Below, piece by piece: positions 27,270 to 37,568 of a stretch of 64,000 nucleotides of DNA. The DNA comes from Psychroflexus aestuariivivens. Its GTDB lineage: Bacteria; Bacteroidota; Bacteroidia; Flavobacteriales; Flavobacteriaceae. How positions within the stretch are numbered: the stretch's first letter is position 1; each line of letters begins with the position of its first letter. Made by a program: the position numbers and the translations under genes. Location: the NCBI RefSeq assembly GCF_004010055.1, contig NZ_RQVT01000018.1, positions 62,001-126,000 of the forward strand. Reading direction: 5' to 3'. The notes under the pieces are model-generated. The model was not told the DNA's origin, made no database searches, and saw nothing but the letters and a program-made list of their open reading frames with translations.

Positions 27270-27883
27270 TGATTAGAAATTTTAATCTAATCATAATATT
27301 TATTACAATTCACTTTAGCATTACTATGGAAGCTCAAGAATATCATATTTATCCTGAATCTATTGAGAAAGAAGTTAAGCTGGCTTTGAGTTATTTTCCT
27401 CAATTGAAAGAGATACCAATTGTTTTTAAATTTAAATCTGACATCAAAAAGTCAACTATGCAGGCTCAGCCTGACTTTAAAAGTTTATTAAAACCGCGTT
27501 CAAAACGAAAATATTATATTTTTATAAGTGAAAGATTTAAAATTTCAGGAACAGAATTTAAAACTATCAATGTCCCATCTGATGTAATGACAGGTTGGTT
27601 AGGACATGAATTGGGACATATTTTAGATTATCAACATCGGGGGAAATTCAATTTAATATGGTTTGGTTTAAAATATTTATATTTTGATAAACATATCATA
27701 GAAGCAGAGCGTGCAGCAGACACTTATGCTGTTCAACAAGGTATGGCTGAATATATTTTGAAAACTAAAGATTTTATTCTAAATCATGCAGAAATTGAAG
27801 AAAAATATAAAAAACGCATCAAACGTTATTATTTGTCACCTGAAGAGATCATGCAAATTGTTCAAGAAAATAAGAATAAGTAA
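27269..27883 (+). CDS. Secreted HELGH-type zinc metallopeptidase-like protein
   Basis: The 204-residue protein starts with a signal-like hydrophobic stretch (about residues 4-22). A zinc-protease motif GWLGHELGHILDYQHRG is found near residue 110, with a downstream EAERAADTYAVQQGM whose Glu and Asp residues would complete an M48-like or gluzincin site. The family is not identified. The one-base overlap with the AsmA gene stop (TAATG) implies coupled expression and a role at the envelope, though no processing target is known. The gene ends three bases before the convergent GH3 gene. Confidence 0.82.
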   Translation: MIRNFNLIIIFITIHFSITMEAQEYHIYPESIEKEVKLALSYFPQLKEIPIVFKFKSDIKKSTMQAQPDFKSLLKPRSKRKYYIFISERFKISGTEFKTINVPSDVMTGWLGHELGHILDYQHRGKFNLIWFGLKYLYFDKHIIEAERAADTYAVQQGMAEYILKTKDFILNHAEIEEKYKKRIKRYYLSPEEIMQIVQENKNK

Positions 27884-27886
27884 ATC

Positions 27887-29410
27887 TTATTTATTTACGA
27901 ATTCCTCCCATTCTTCAAATTTTTCTTCATCCATGACCCGTTCCATTTTTACTTGTCCGCCTTTTTTCTTGTTTCTAGCATTCCAATCGTAAAATTTTTC
28001 TGGATCTATCAGGTTAACTTTAATGCCTTCCAAAGCTTTCGTTCTCGCAACTTTATAGTTTTTGTTGGCTTTTTTTAATATTTCATCCAGAGTTTTTGCT
28101 ACTTTTTTAGAATCAACATCTTTTAGTTTAGTTCCCAAATACCAGAAATGATAAAATTGATCATCCTCACCACGTTTGGCGCAAATTGTATATTCAGGTA
28201 TTGTGGTGTCAAATTCATCTTCTAATTCACGCATTGCAGCATCCATTTTGTTAACCGAAAGTTGTGAACCAACAGTGTTTAAGAAAAATTTGGTTCTACC
28301 AGTAATTTTTATTTCAGCGCGTTCGATATCTGTAAACTGAATAGTGTCGCCAATCATATATCGCCAAGCACCACTTACTGAACTTATGATTAAAACATAA
28401 TCTTTGTCTAATTCAACATTTTCTAAAGTTATAGAAGGCGCATCTTGTACGAGCGAACCATCTTGCTGAATATATTCAGGTTCGAAAGGGACAAATTCAA
28501 AATAAATACCATTATCTGTAAGTAATTGCATAGCATCGGTCTCTGGTCGGGTTTGCAATGCTATAAATCCTTCTGAAGCCAAATATGTATCCACAACATA
28601 AACCTTCTTCCCGGTGAGTTTTTTGAAACTCTTTTCGTATGGTCCAAATGCAACACCGCCAGTCGTATAGACTTTCAAATTCGGCCAAATGTCATGAATA
28701 TGATCTACTTTATGATAATCAATTACTTTTTCCATCATCAATTCCATCCAAGACGGAATTCCGCTCAAAGCACCAATATCCCAGCTTTTGGCATTTTCAG
28801 CAATTTTCTGAACACGTTCATCCCAATCATCTATTTTTGAAATTTCTTCGCCAGGTTTATAGTAGCCACGAAACCAAAATGGTATTCTGCTAGCACTAAT
28901 GCCACTGATTTCGCCTTCTAGATGGTCATTATTATTCTGAAGTTCTGTTGAACTGCCTAACATCATGATTTCTTTTTCAAAAAAATCTGCTGGTAAATCG
29001 AAATTTTCGATAGCCAAAATTTGTTTAATTCCAGCATTTCTAATGGCTTCAATCATTTCATCAGTAACAGGAATTCGCTTGCTGCTTTTTCCAGTTGTTC
29101 CAGAACTTAAAGCGAAATATTTAGGATTTCCAGGCCAAGTGATGTCTTTTCTACCATCCTGTAATCTATGCCACCACTCATTATTTAATCGTTCATAATC
29201 AAAAAAGGGAATTTCATTTTTAAATGATTCTGCAGGTGATTCTGAATTCAAAATCTTTTCAAATTGATAATATTTTCCAAAAGCTGTTTTCCTAGCAGTT
29301 TCTAAAAGATGTTTTAGTGTTTCTTTTTGGTTTTCTATATGATTGGTTTCCGAAGAAATCGAATTCCTTAAATTGATAACACCCTTGATGATGTTGCCTA
29401 TGATAGCCAT
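27887..29410 (-). CDS. GH3-family acyl-adenylating enzyme
   Basis: The 507-residue protein belongs to the GH3 family of ANL-like enzymes that activate a carboxylic acid with ATP and join it to an amine. The adenylate-loop motif FALSSGTTGKSSKRIPVT lies near residues 101-118, and YMIGDTIQFTD and ITGRTKFFLNTVGSQLS are further family motifs. Bacterial members are common in Bacteroidota and their substrates are mostly unknown. It lies 43 bases after the mutB gene on the same strand and may be read with that operon. No signal sequence is present. Confidence 0.92.
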   Translation of the reverse strand: MAIIGNIIKGVINLRNSISSETNHIENQKETLKHLLETARKTAFGKYYQFEKILNSESPAESFKNEIPFFDYERLNNEWWHRLQDGRKDITWPGNPKYFALSSGTTGKSSKRIPVTDEMIEAIRNAGIKQILAIENFDLPADFFEKEIMMLGSSTELQNNNDHLEGEISGISASRIPFWFRGYYKPGEEISKIDDWDERVQKIAENAKSWDIGALSGIPSWMELMMEKVIDYHKVDHIHDIWPNLKVYTTGGVAFGPYEKSFKKLTGKKVYVVDTYLASEGFIALQTRPETDAMQLLTDNGIYFEFVPFEPEYIQQDGSLVQDAPSITLENVELDKDYVLIISSVSGAWRYMIGDTIQFTDIERAEIKITGRTKFFLNTVGSQLSVNKMDAAMRELEDEFDTTIPEYTICAKRGEDDQFYHFWYLGTKLKDVDSKKVAKTLDEILKKANKNYKVARTKALEGIKVNLIDPEKFYDWNARNKKKGGQVKMERVMDEEKFEEWEEFVNK

Positions 29411-29453
29411 AAATTATTTTAATTTCTGTTGATTTGTTTTAAATGATTTTTGG

Positions 29454-31580
29454 TCAAAAACTATCATTTAGGATTTCTAAAATTTGAATAGCTGCATCGC
29501 TAATTTTTGTTCCAGGTCCAAAAACAGCGACAGCACCAGCGTCGAATAAATATTGATAATCTGCTGACGGAATCACACCACCTACGATGACCATAATGTC
29601 TTCACGGTCAAGTTTTTTGAGTTCAGCTATAACTTCAGGAACCAAGGTTTTATGACCTGCAGCTAAAGAAGAAACACCTAAAACATGAACGTCATTTTCT
29701 ACAGCTTGATTGGCTGCCTCTTTAGGGGTTTGAAAAAGTGGACCAATATCTACATCAAAACCAACATCAGCATAACCTGTTGCTACAACCTTAGCGCCAC
29801 GGTCATGACCATCTTGTCCCATTTTGGCGATCATAATTCGAGGTCGTCTTCCTTCTTTTTCAGCAAATTCATCGGCTAAATTTTGTGCTTTTGCAAACGA
29901 TTCGTCTGTTTTCATTTCTTTGCTATATACGCCACTGAAAGATTGAATTTTTGCTTGGTGTCTCCCATAAACTTTTTCTAAAGCCATACTTATTTCGCCA
30001 AGTGTTGCTCTTGCTCTAGCAGCTTCAACTGCCATTTCTAGCAAGTTTCCATTTTCTTTTTCAGCAACTTCAGTTATTTTTTGAAGTTTTTCTTGAACTA
30101 TTTTATCGTCTCTTTCAGTTTTGATTTTTTCAAGTTGTTCAAGTTGTTGTTTTCTAACGGTTTGATTATCGACTTCCAAAGTAACGATAGGATCTTCTTT
30201 TTTCAATCTGTAAGCATTGACGCCGATAATTTTATCAGTTCCGCTATCAATTCTGGCTTGTTTTTTAGCTGCCGCTTGTTCTATTCTCAACTTCGGAATT
30301 CCGGCTTCAATGGCTTTGGTCATGCCACCAAGTTTTTCGACTTCTTGAATATGTTCCCAAGCTCGATGAGCAATGTCGTGTGTTAATTTCTCTACATAAT
30401 AACTACCAGCCCATGGATCTACAGTTTTTGTAATCTGTGTTTCTTCTTGAAGAAAAATCTGAGTATTTCTAGCTATCCGTGCAGAAAAATCTGTTGGTAA
30501 AGCTATGGCTTCATCCAATGCATTAGTGTGCAAACTTTGTGTACCTCCAAAAGCAGCAGCTGCCGCTTCAATGCAAGTTCGTGCAACATTATTGAAAGGA
30601 TCTTGCTCAGTGAGAGTCCAGCCACTGGTCTGAGAATGAGTTCTTAACGCTAAAGATTTTGGGTTTTTTGGGTTGAAGCGTTTTACCAGTTTAGCCCAAA
30701 GCATTCTGGCAGCACGCATTTTGGCGATTTCCATAAAATGATTCATGCCAATTCCCCAGAAAAAAGATAATCGAGGTGCAAAAGTATCGATGTCCATTCC
30801 AGCATCCAAACCTTTTTTGATGTATTCTAAACCATCTGCCAAAGTGTAAGCCAGCTCAATATCTGCTGTGGCTCCAGCTTCTTGCATGTGGTAACCAGAA
30901 ATACTTATACTGTTGAATTTAGGCATATTTTGCGACGTAAATTCAAAAATATCTGAAATGATTTTCATTGATGGCGTCGGTGGATAGATGTAAGTATTTC
31001 TGACCATAAATTCTTTCAGAATATCATTTTGAATTGTTCCTGAAAGTTGTTCTTGTTTCACTCCAGACTCTTCGGCTGCAACAATATAAAAAGCCATGAT
31101 TGGCAAGACAGCACCATTCATAGTCATTGAAACCGACATTTTGTCGAGAGGTATTTGATCGAACAAAACCTTCATGTCTTCTACAGAATCTATAGCTACG
31201 CCAGCTTTACCAACGTCACCAACAACCCGTTCATGATCACTGTCGTAACCGCGATGAGTTGGCAAATCGAATGCCACAGACAGGCCTTTTTGCCCTGCAG
31301 CCAAATTTCTCCTGTAGAAAGCATTGCTTTCTTCTGCAGTTGAAAATCCAGCATATTGGCGAATTGTCCATGGGCGACGTACATACATGGTCGAGTAGGG
31401 GCCGCGTAAATATGGTGGAATTCCAGCAACGAAATCTTGATGTTCTATTTTTTCTAAATCCGACTTAGCATAGGTAGGTTTCAATTTAATTTGTTCCGCA
31501 GTTTGGAATTTTTTTTCGTCGGTTTCTTCAGTGGAAGAAATCGTTTTCAAATTCAAATTTTGTATGTTTTTACGTGCCAT
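29454..31580 (-). CDS. mutB: Methylmalonyl-CoA mutase large subunit
   Basis: This B12-dependent isomerase interconverts succinyl-CoA and (R)-methylmalonyl-CoA. The N-terminal TIM barrel carries the CoA tunnel motifs [19 protein letters not shown] and [12 protein letters not shown]. The C-terminal cobalamin domain has the lower axial histidine in [13 protein letters not shown] (Asp-x-His-x-x-Gly) with the following GVSSLAAGH and VIVGGVIP. At 708 residues it is a complete alpha subunit. It sits two bases after the small-subunit gene and forms the functional heterodimer with it. Confidence 0.98.
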   Translation of the reverse strand: MARKNIQNLNLKTISSTEETDEKKFQTAEQIKLKPTYAKSDLEKIEHQDFVAGIPPYLRGPYSTMYVRRPWTIRQYAGFSTAEESNAFYRRNLAAGQKGLSVAFDLPTHRGYDSDHERVVGDVGKAGVAIDSVEDMKVLFDQIPLDKMSVSMTMNGAVLPIMAFYIVAAEESGVKQEQLSGTIQNDILKEFMVRNTYIYPPTPSMKIISDIFEFTSQNMPKFNSISISGYHMQEAGATADIELAYTLADGLEYIKKGLDAGMDIDTFAPRLSFFWGIGMNHFMEIAKMRAARMLWAKLVKRFNPKNPKSLALRTHSQTSGWTLTEQDPFNNVARTCIEAAAAAFGGTQSLHTNALDEAIALPTDFSARIARNTQIFLQEETQITKTVDPWAGSYYVEKLTHDIAHRAWEHIQEVEKLGGMTKAIEAGIPKLRIEQAAAKKQARIDSGTDKIIGVNAYRLKKEDPIVTLEVDNQTVRKQQLEQLEKIKTERDDKIVQEKLQKITEVAEKENGNLLEMAVEAARARATLGEISMALEKVYGRHQAKIQSFSGVYSKEMKTDESFAKAQNLADEFAEKEGRRPRIMIAKMGQDGHDRGAKVVATGYADVGFDVDIGPLFQTPKEAANQAVENDVHVLGVSSLAAGHKTLVPEVIAELKKLDREDIMVIVGGVIPSADYQYLFDAGAVAVFGPGTKISDAAIQILEILNDSF

Positions 31581-31582
31581 GT

Positions 31583-32977
31583 TTATCGATTTTCAGTTGA
31601 AGATGCTTTCTGTTCTTCGTCTAAACGTGTTTGTTCTATTTCTTCAGCTAATCGCCTAGGAATAATTGGTTGAACCAAAGTTTTACGTTTATTTTGTTTC
31701 AAAAATGGATATAATTCCAAATCATTACGCATTTTGTCTTCGGGATTCACATATTTATTTGTGCCGACCAAAGTAGATTTTCCCGATTGAATTTTCTTCA
31801 TTTCTTTGTCCGCACTTTCCTTGATTTTCTTTTGAATTTTTCCTTCGAATAACTGTTGAATAAACCCGCCGCCAGCTTCAATATTTTTGAATACAGACAA
31901 GGCTTGTTCTGCCAATTCTTTGGTTAAACTTTCGATGTAATAAGTTCCGTCTACGGGGTTTTTGACTTTGTCGAAATAACTTTCTTGTTTTAGAATCAAC
32001 AATTGATTTCGAGAAATTCGTTCGCCAAATTCATTGCGTTTGTGGAAAATCTCATCATACGCAAGGTTGTTTACCCAATCTGCACCACCTAAAATAGCGC
32101 TCATGCAAGCTGTCGTGGTGCGTAACATGTTCATGTTGTAATCATAAATTGTATGATTTCTAGAACTCGGTTCGGCGAGAATATTGAGTTCAACTTTGAA
32201 ATTATATTCCGAAGCTAGACTTTCCACCAAAAGTTTTAGGGCTTTTATTTTGGCAATTTCCATAAAATAGTGAGCCCCAACTGAAATTACTAAGTTGACA
32301 TTTAAAACTTTATATTCTTTATTATTGAAAAGATTGAAATATTCATTCAGATGAGCCAAAGAATAGGCTAGTTGTTGGGATATATTTGCACCTGAATTTT
32401 GATAAATTCTAGCGTCAACATTAATGTTATTGATTAATTTTGAATTTTCATTGATTTTTAAAAGATCTTCAAAATCTTGAGATTGCGAGTTAAACCAATT
32501 TCCATCTGAAGCTAAATGATTAATAGGGTCAATTCCAAACCTGAGGTTCAAGTTCTGTTTTGATATTGTTTCGTGAAAATTTTTCATGAAATCGATATCG
32601 AAAAATAAAAATTCAACATAGAATTGAGTTGAATTTTGGTCAAAAGCTTCAAAAAACGATAACTTTTTTGTGTCAGCTTCTGGAATGATAATCCAAAGGC
32701 TTTCTGCACCGCGATTGATTACATCTTTGGCGTTTTCAATGGAAATATCGGTGTTTTCTAAATAAATTTTTTCTGTGACTAACCAATGTTGGGTTTGTGG
32801 AAGTTTGAAGTTTTCATCCTGTTCATCGCGATGATAAAAGGGTTTGATATCAATGCCTTCATCGGTTTTTGTTACTAAAGTATCGTTGTAATCAGCGCCT
32901 TTCAGGTCAACTTGTATTTTTTGTTTCCAGGCTTTCGCTGAAACTGATTCAAATTCTTCAAATAATTTTTTAGTCAT
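31583..32977 (-). CDS. mutA: Methylmalonyl-CoA mutase small subunit
   Basis: The small subunit of the mutase is catalytically inert and structural. The 464-residue protein shows only the barrel part, with [24 protein letters not shown] and [19 protein letters not shown]. It lacks the Asp-x-His-x-x-Gly cobalamin motif and the C-terminal B12-like domain found in longer small subunits (about 600 residues or more), as is common in Bacteroidota. It overlaps divIC by eight bases and precedes mutB by two, showing a single operon. The tail is Lys/Arg-rich. Confidence 0.95.
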   Translation of the reverse strand: MTKKLFEEFESVSAKAWKQKIQVDLKGADYNDTLVTKTDEGIDIKPFYHRDEQDENFKLPQTQHWLVTEKIYLENTDISIENAKDVINRGAESLWIIIPEADTKKLSFFEAFDQNSTQFYVEFLFFDIDFMKNFHETISKQNLNLRFGIDPINHLASDGNWFNSQSQDFEDLLKINENSKLINNINVDARIYQNSGANISQQLAYSLAHLNEYFNLFNNKEYKVLNVNLVISVGAHYFMEIAKIKALKLLVESLASEYNFKVELNILAEPSSRNHTIYDYNMNMLRTTTACMSAILGGADWVNNLAYDEIFHKRNEFGERISRNQLLILKQESYFDKVKNPVDGTYYIESLTKELAEQALSVFKNIEAGGGFIQQLFEGKIQKKIKESADKEMKKIQSGKSTLVGTNKYVNPEDKMRNDLELYPFLKQNKRKTLVQPIIPRRLAEEIEQTRLDEEQKASSTENR

Positions 32978-33302
32978 TGTTTTTTGATTTTAAGCTATCT
33001 TCATATTCAATGATGTATATTTCTTCGTTTGGACGCTTCATAAAATAGGTTTCACGAGCAAATCGTTCTATTTCAAGACTGTCATCTAGTTCTTCCAGAG
33101 TTTGTTTATCTTTTTCAATTTCTTTGATGTAATATTCTCGATTGGCTTCAATTTCATCAATTTCTTGGTTGAGCTCTCTGTGAACAAGCCATGAGTTACT
33201 ATCTAAAAACAACATCCAAATGCAAAAAATAAATAATACCAAAACATATTTATTGCTCAATATTTTGAACCAAGTTTTGGATTTAAGTTGTTTGTAATTC
33301 AT
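32970..33302 (-). CDS. Septum formation initiator (FtsB/DivIC-like)
   Basis: The 110-residue protein is a small bitopic membrane protein: a short cytoplasmic N-terminus, one transmembrane helix (about residues 18-38, YVLVLFIFCIWMLFL), then a periplasmic coiled coil (HRELNQEIDEIEANREYYIKE). It ends with a short beta hook (ARETYFMKRPNEEIYII). This matches FtsB/DivIC, the divisome scaffold that links FtsL and FtsQ. It starts the divIC-mutA-mutB operon. A TAATTTTG lies only five bases before the ATG on the minus strand and is too close to be a normal promoter. An accessory region begins just upstream of it. Confidence 0.9.
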   Translation of the reverse strand: MNYKQLKSKTWFKILSNKYVLVLFIFCIWMLFLDSNSWLVHRELNQEIDEIEANREYYIKEIEKDKQTLEELDDSLEIERFARETYFMKRPNEEIYIIEYEDSLKSKNND

Positions 33303-33511
33303 AAATTCAAAATTACGTATTTTTTTGTGATTGGATTAATATAAATTTTGATCAGAGTTTTGAAATAAGAAGTTTTTAGGTGAAGAATTTGCTTGTTAAT
33401 TTTTGTTAAAATAGAAACGTATTTTTTTATTAAATTTATTTTTGTTCAAATTGAATTTTAAAAAATTAAACAAATTGAAGTCATTTTTGAATCAAAGAAA
33501 ATCCAGAAAAA
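33303..33511. other. AT-rich left end of the accessory block
   Basis: The gap upstream of divIC has no recognisable gene and no relic of udk, although udk would be expected next to divIC in an uninterrupted operon. No attachment site, inverted repeat or integrase is seen. Confidence 0.4.
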
Positions 33512-33556
33512 ATGAGTTGGAGTATTTTAAACCTTACTCATATTCTAGTCTAATAA

Positions 33557-34099
33557 GATGAAAAGACTATTAGGTATTATAACGAAATCAAAGAGAATTT
33601 AAATGAAGAATATTTTTTTAAAACTTCCACTCACATAAGCATCAGAGATTATATGTTTAATGAATGCAATAATAAGCATATTAAGAAATATTTTGGTAAA
33701 CCTTTATATATATTCACTAATCACTTTTCGCCAAAAATTCAGGTGTTTTTTTATAAAAAATATTTTGGAGATATTAAGACCAGAATAGAATACCATTTTT
33801 ACAATAAACAACTTTTCCTAAAACAAATCAGCTTTCCATATTTAAACGATGAAGAAAAGGAAAAAATACGAGCATTGATTTCCCAAAAATATTTTATAGA
33901 AAATACCTATTTAGACTCTAAGGCAATTATTGACCCAAATGCGAATTTATTCTTTATTAATGAAGGTTTAGTTTTTAATATTTATTATGTGAATCAAAAT
34001 AATTCTACTTTCAATAATGCCTTAGATTATATAGAAAATTCAGGGATTGAATTAAAAAACGACAATTTTGAAGAAAGTATTATATTTAAAAACATCTAA
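33557..34099 (+). pseudogene. Uncharacterised frame, possibly decayed at its 5' end
   Basis: An ATG at 33653 opens a 148-residue frame of unknown family, with an aromatic- and Lys-rich composition (HFSPKIQVFFYKKYFGDI). The same frame is open upstream back to 33557 and reads like protein (TIRYYNEIKENLNEEYFF) but has no ATG there. Directly before it stand two in-frame stop codons (TAA TAA, 33551-33556), preceded in the same frame by an ATG at 33512 with 13 sense codons. The gene may thus have lost its 5' end, or may start at 33653. I recognise no homologue and give it low weight. Confidence 0.4.
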
Positions 34100-34400
34100 A
34101 GCTAAAACTGACTAAATAAAATTCAAAATATCAAATTATTGAATTCAATATATTTTATTATTTAAATATACAAGTTTACTCTATTTTTTTAACGATTATA
34201 AGCTTCTTACTAAGAATTTTGAGCATAATTTCTGTCTACTTTCTTCCCTTAACTTTTTCTATTTGAAGCTATAATATAATCTTTTTTTATAATCTATTTA
34301 AGATCAATAGCTTGTAATTTTTATCTATAATCTTTATATTAAGCCTTAATTCTAAATTAATGCCTGATTATAGCTAATTGACATTATCAAAAACAAAATT
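34100..34400. other. 301-base AT-rich gap before pcm
   Basis: The region is strongly AT-rich and contains three copies of a TATAATCTTT-like motif near 34270-34340, of no obvious meaning. I see no gene, RNA or terminator. It marks the left boundary of the G+C-richer segment that begins with pcm. Confidence 0.3.
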
Positions 34401-35030
34401 ATGAGCACGAAAAAGAGAATGATTGAAGATCAATTAAAAGGAAGAGATATCACAGATGAAGATGTTCTGGATGCCATGCAGCAAGTCGATAGAGAATTGT
34501 TTGTTCCGGAAGATAAGAAAGACAGAGCTTATGATGACAGCCCTCTGCCTATAGGGAAATCTCAAACTATTAGTCAGCCTTACATAGTGGCCTATATGGC
34601 CCAGGAATTAAATTTGGAAGAAAGCGATACCGTCTTGGAAATAGGAACCGGTTGTGGTTATAATGCCGCCGTTTTATCGAGACTAGTCAAAAAAGTATAT
34701 TCTATAGAAATAATAGAATGGCTAAGCAAAATGGCAAAAGAAAACATCGAAAAAACAGACTACGATAATATTGAAATGAAACATGACGATGGATATGAAG
34801 GATGGTCTGAAAATGGACCTTTTGATGCGATACAACTTACAGCTGCTCCAGCCGAAATTCCGGAAACTCTCAAAAAACAATTGAAAATTGGCGGTAAAAT
34901 TTTGGCTCCCGTAGGAACGACTTCTCAAAAGCTGGTCCGCATTGAGCGCGTGAGTGAGGACGAATATAAAGAAGAAACCTTATTGATGGTAAGATTTGTA
35001 CCTATGACAGGTCAGGCAGAAAATAAATAA
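34401..35030 (+). CDS. pcm: Protein-L-isoaspartate O-methyltransferase
   Basis: PIMT methylates abnormal L-isoaspartyl residues so that damaged proteins can revert to normal aspartate, a repair reaction important in stationary phase. The SAM-binding motif VLEIGTGCGYNAAVLS is near residues 78-93, preceded by the substrate motif SPLPIGKSQTISQPYIVAYM and followed by KVYSIEIIEWL and PFDAIQLTAAPAEIP. The 209-residue length is normal. It begins the G+C-richer segment and its stop is two bases before the erythromycin-esterase fusion gene, so the two are co-expressed. Confidence 0.97.
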   Translation: MSTKKRMIEDQLKGRDITDEDVLDAMQQVDRELFVPEDKKDRAYDDSPLPIGKSQTISQPYIVAYMAQELNLEESDTVLEIGTGCGYNAAVLSRLVKKVYSIEIIEWLSKMAKENIEKTDYDNIEMKHDDGYEGWSENGPFDAIQLTAAPAEIPETLKKQLKIGGKILAPVGTTSQKLVRIERVSEDEYKEETLLMVRFVPMTGQAENK

Positions 35031-35032
35031 TC

Positions 35033-37501
35033 ATGAGTACATCAACCACATCAGACAGACTGGATGAAGCAATCACCCTTATGGAAGGTTTTGCAAAGCG
35101 AACAGGAATTTCAAAAGAACAGGGAAATTCCAGCAGAAGGTATCTCTGGACAGATGCTTTTGCAGTGCTCAATTTTTTGAATCTTTCCAGGCTAACGAAT
35201 AAAGACATATATAAAGACCATGCGTTAATCACAATCGAAAAAGTGCATCATACATTAGGTAAATATGCAGAAAACGATGATAGAGACGGCTGGATAAGTG
35301 GTTTACAGGAAGATGAAGCTGAAAAGCATCCTACGATAAACGGACTTCGAATAGGAAAAAAAGATCTGGAGCGACGTGAGGATGAAGCTTTTAATGAAAG
35401 ACTGGAATGGGAGAAAGATGGCCAGTATTTTCATTACCATACTCGATGGATTAATGCTCTTCTTAAAGCTGGAGAGCAGCTTGAAGAAGAGAAGTTTTCC
35501 AAGTGGGCTTCAGAACTGAGTCTGGCAGGATCCAAATTTATTTCAGAAGACAGAAATCTCAACATGAACTGGAAAATGAGTGTCGATCTCTCTCGCCCTC
35601 TTATACCGAGAATGGGAGCGCATGACCCATTGGAAGGTTTGCTCTGTGCACTGCAGATTAAAGAAATGACAGATTTCCATGATAATGAATTCGATCTTTA
35701 TATAGAGCAATTGAAGGAAATCTGTGAATCATCAAACTGGGAAACCACCGATGCGCTTGGCATTGGAGGTTTGTTACTGAACGTTATCCGCGCAGCAGAA
35801 CTTGAAAAAGAAATCTCCCTACCCGATTCTATCAATTCCAAAAGACTATTAAGAAATGCTGAACAGGGACTCGATTGGTTTCATCAATCCTTTCGGGCAG
35901 AAGAATCGGCAAATTACCGTCTGCCTTTTCGTGAATGCGGACTTTCTCTTGGACTCAGGTGCTTGGAAGGAAATCTAAATTTTCTGAAAGAAAATGGGTT
36001 GAAACCTGATATCCATTCAGGCATTTGGTCTTTAGCAGAAGAAATTGAAAACTTTTGGCTGAAGGATGAGAACAAGAAAGCTCGCACCTATCAGGATCAT
36101 TTAGATATTAACGAAGTGAGCATAGCATCTAGTCTGCTCGCAGCTGAAAATCCTGATACTTACACAAGATTAAATAAATTAATCGAATTTAAAAAAAGGA
36201 AAATGAAAGAATCTATAATTGAAAACTTGAGAGAACATAAAAATGAATTTAAGGAAAAGGAAGATCTGAAAGCCTTAATTAATTCAATAAAAGATAAGAA
36301 AATAGTTATGTTGGGTGAAGCTTCTCATGGCACACACGAATACTATAACTGGAGAGCCAAGATCTCTAAAATACTAATGGATGAACACGGCTTCGATTTT
36401 GTAGCCGTGGAAGGAGACTGGCCACCGTGTTATGAACTCAATAGGCATATCAAAAATTATGACGATGCCATAAAAGAAACAAAAAATGCTTTAAAGCAAT
36501 TTGAACGCTGGCCGTCCTGGATGTGGGCAAATTGGGAAGTACATGAGTGGGCTCAGTGGCTGAAAGAATATAATAAAGATTTGTCCTCAGAAAATCGTAA
36601 AGGCTTTTATGGATTGGATGTTTATAGCCTCTGGGAATCGCTGGATGCTATCATGGACTATCTGGAAGATGAAGATAATTCCGGTTATGAAGCCGCAAAA
36701 ACTGCGATGAGATGTTTTGAACCTCATCGTGGTGGTGATGGTCAAAAGTACGCGTTATCTACCAGGATGGTGCCTGAAGGTTGCAGAGAAGAAGTCATAA
36801 AAATGTTGACAGAAATCCGCGAAAATGTAACAAATTACAACTCCGATCCTGAACACGCTTTTAGTGCAGAACAAAATGCGGTTGTTGCTAAAAATGCAGA
36901 AAAATATTATAGAATTATGGCATCCGGAGGCGAATCGACCTGGAATATTCGTGATAAACATATGATGATTACCCTCAATAGGCTCATGAATTTCCATGGA
37001 GAAGATGCAAAAGGGATTATCTGGGCACATAATACTCACATAGGAGATGCCTCTTACACAGATATGGGAGATCAAGGCTTATACAATATAGGTGAGTTAG
37101 GACGCCAAGAATATGGAAAAGATCAGGTTTCTCTTGTAGGCTTTGGCTCTTATAAAGGAAGTGTACTTGCAGGAAACGCATGGGGTGCTCAGGTAGAGGA
37201 AATGGACTTACCAGAAGGTCGCGAAAATAGCTGGGAAGACTTTTGTCATCAAGCCGGAGATCAATTTCATATAGACTGTAAACATCTGGAGAATAACCCA
37301 GAACTTCAGAATAGAATACCTCATCGTGCTGTTGGAGTCGTTTACAATCCAAAACATGAGCGTTTTGGTAACTACGTGCCAACTTTAATTCATAAACGCT
37401 ACGACCATTTTATATTTTTTGATCACAGTAAAGCTCTAAATCATATAGATATTTCTGTAGAAGATTCTAAACTTCCCGAGACCTATCCTTTTGGAATATA
37501 A
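35033..37501 (+). CDS. Erythromycin-esterase-like protein with helical N-terminal domain
   Basis: The 822-residue protein has two parts. Residues ~400-822 form an erythromycin esterase family domain, with MLGEASHGTHEYYNWRAK near residue 426, VAVEGDWPPCYELNRHI after it, GIIWAHNTHIGDA later and HERFGNYVPT near the end. The first ~390 residues look all-helical, with repeated Trp-rich helices (RRYLWTDAFAVLNFLNL, GIWSLAEEIENFWL), perhaps an (alpha/alpha) toroid; I do not recognise its family. Erythromycin esterase homologues in environmental bacteria often lie next to pcm and repair genes and need not confer drug resistance. It starts two bases after pcm. Confidence 0.85.
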   Translation: MSTSTTSDRLDEAITLMEGFAKRTGISKEQGNSSRRYLWTDAFAVLNFLNLSRLTNKDIYKDHALITIEKVHHTLGKYAENDDRDGWISGLQEDEAEKHPTINGLRIGKKDLERREDEAFNERLEWEKDGQYFHYHTRWINALLKAGEQLEEEKFSKWASELSLAGSKFISEDRNLNMNWKMSVDLSRPLIPRMGAHDPLEGLLCALQIKEMTDFHDNEFDLYIEQLKEICESSNWETTDALGIGGLLLNVIRAAELEKEISLPDSINSKRLLRNAEQGLDWFHQSFRAEESANYRLPFRECGLSLGLRCLEGNLNFLKENGLKPDIHSGIWSLAEEIENFWLKDENKKARTYQDHLDINEVSIASSLLAAENPDTYTRLNKLIEFKKRKMKESIIENLREHKNEFKEKEDLKALINSIKDKKIVMLGEASHGTHEYYNWRAKISKILMDEHGFDFVAVEGDWPPCYELNRHIKNYDDAIKETKNALKQFERWPSWMWANWEVHEWAQWLKEYNKDLSSENRKGFYGLDVYSLWESLDAIMDYLEDEDNSGYEAAKTAMRCFEPHRGGDGQKYALSTRMVPEGCREEVIKMLTEIRENVTNYNSDPEHAFSAEQNAVVAKNAEKYYRIMASGGESTWNIRDKHMMITLNRLMNFHGEDAKGIIWAHNTHIGDASYTDMGDQGLYNIGELGRQEYGKDQVSLVGFGSYKGSVLAGNAWGAQVEEMDLPEGRENSWEDFCHQAGDQFHIDCKHLENNPELQNRIPHRAVGVVYNPKHERFGNYVPTLIHKRYDHFIFFDHSKALNHIDISVEDSKLPETYPFGI

Positions 37502-37568
37502 ACTAAACTGAATACAAATAGAATAGTCCAATTAGAATCTAAAAGCTTTAAGTCGAAAACTAAAATAT

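Noticed and set aside
33308-33315. TAATTTTG on the minus strand as divIC promoter
   Set aside because: It ends five bases before the start codon and has no -33 element, so it would leave no normal leader.
35033-37501. Macrolide resistance gene
   Set aside because: The esterase domain is only a distant family member fused to another domain and placed beside repair genes; resistance cannot be claimed.
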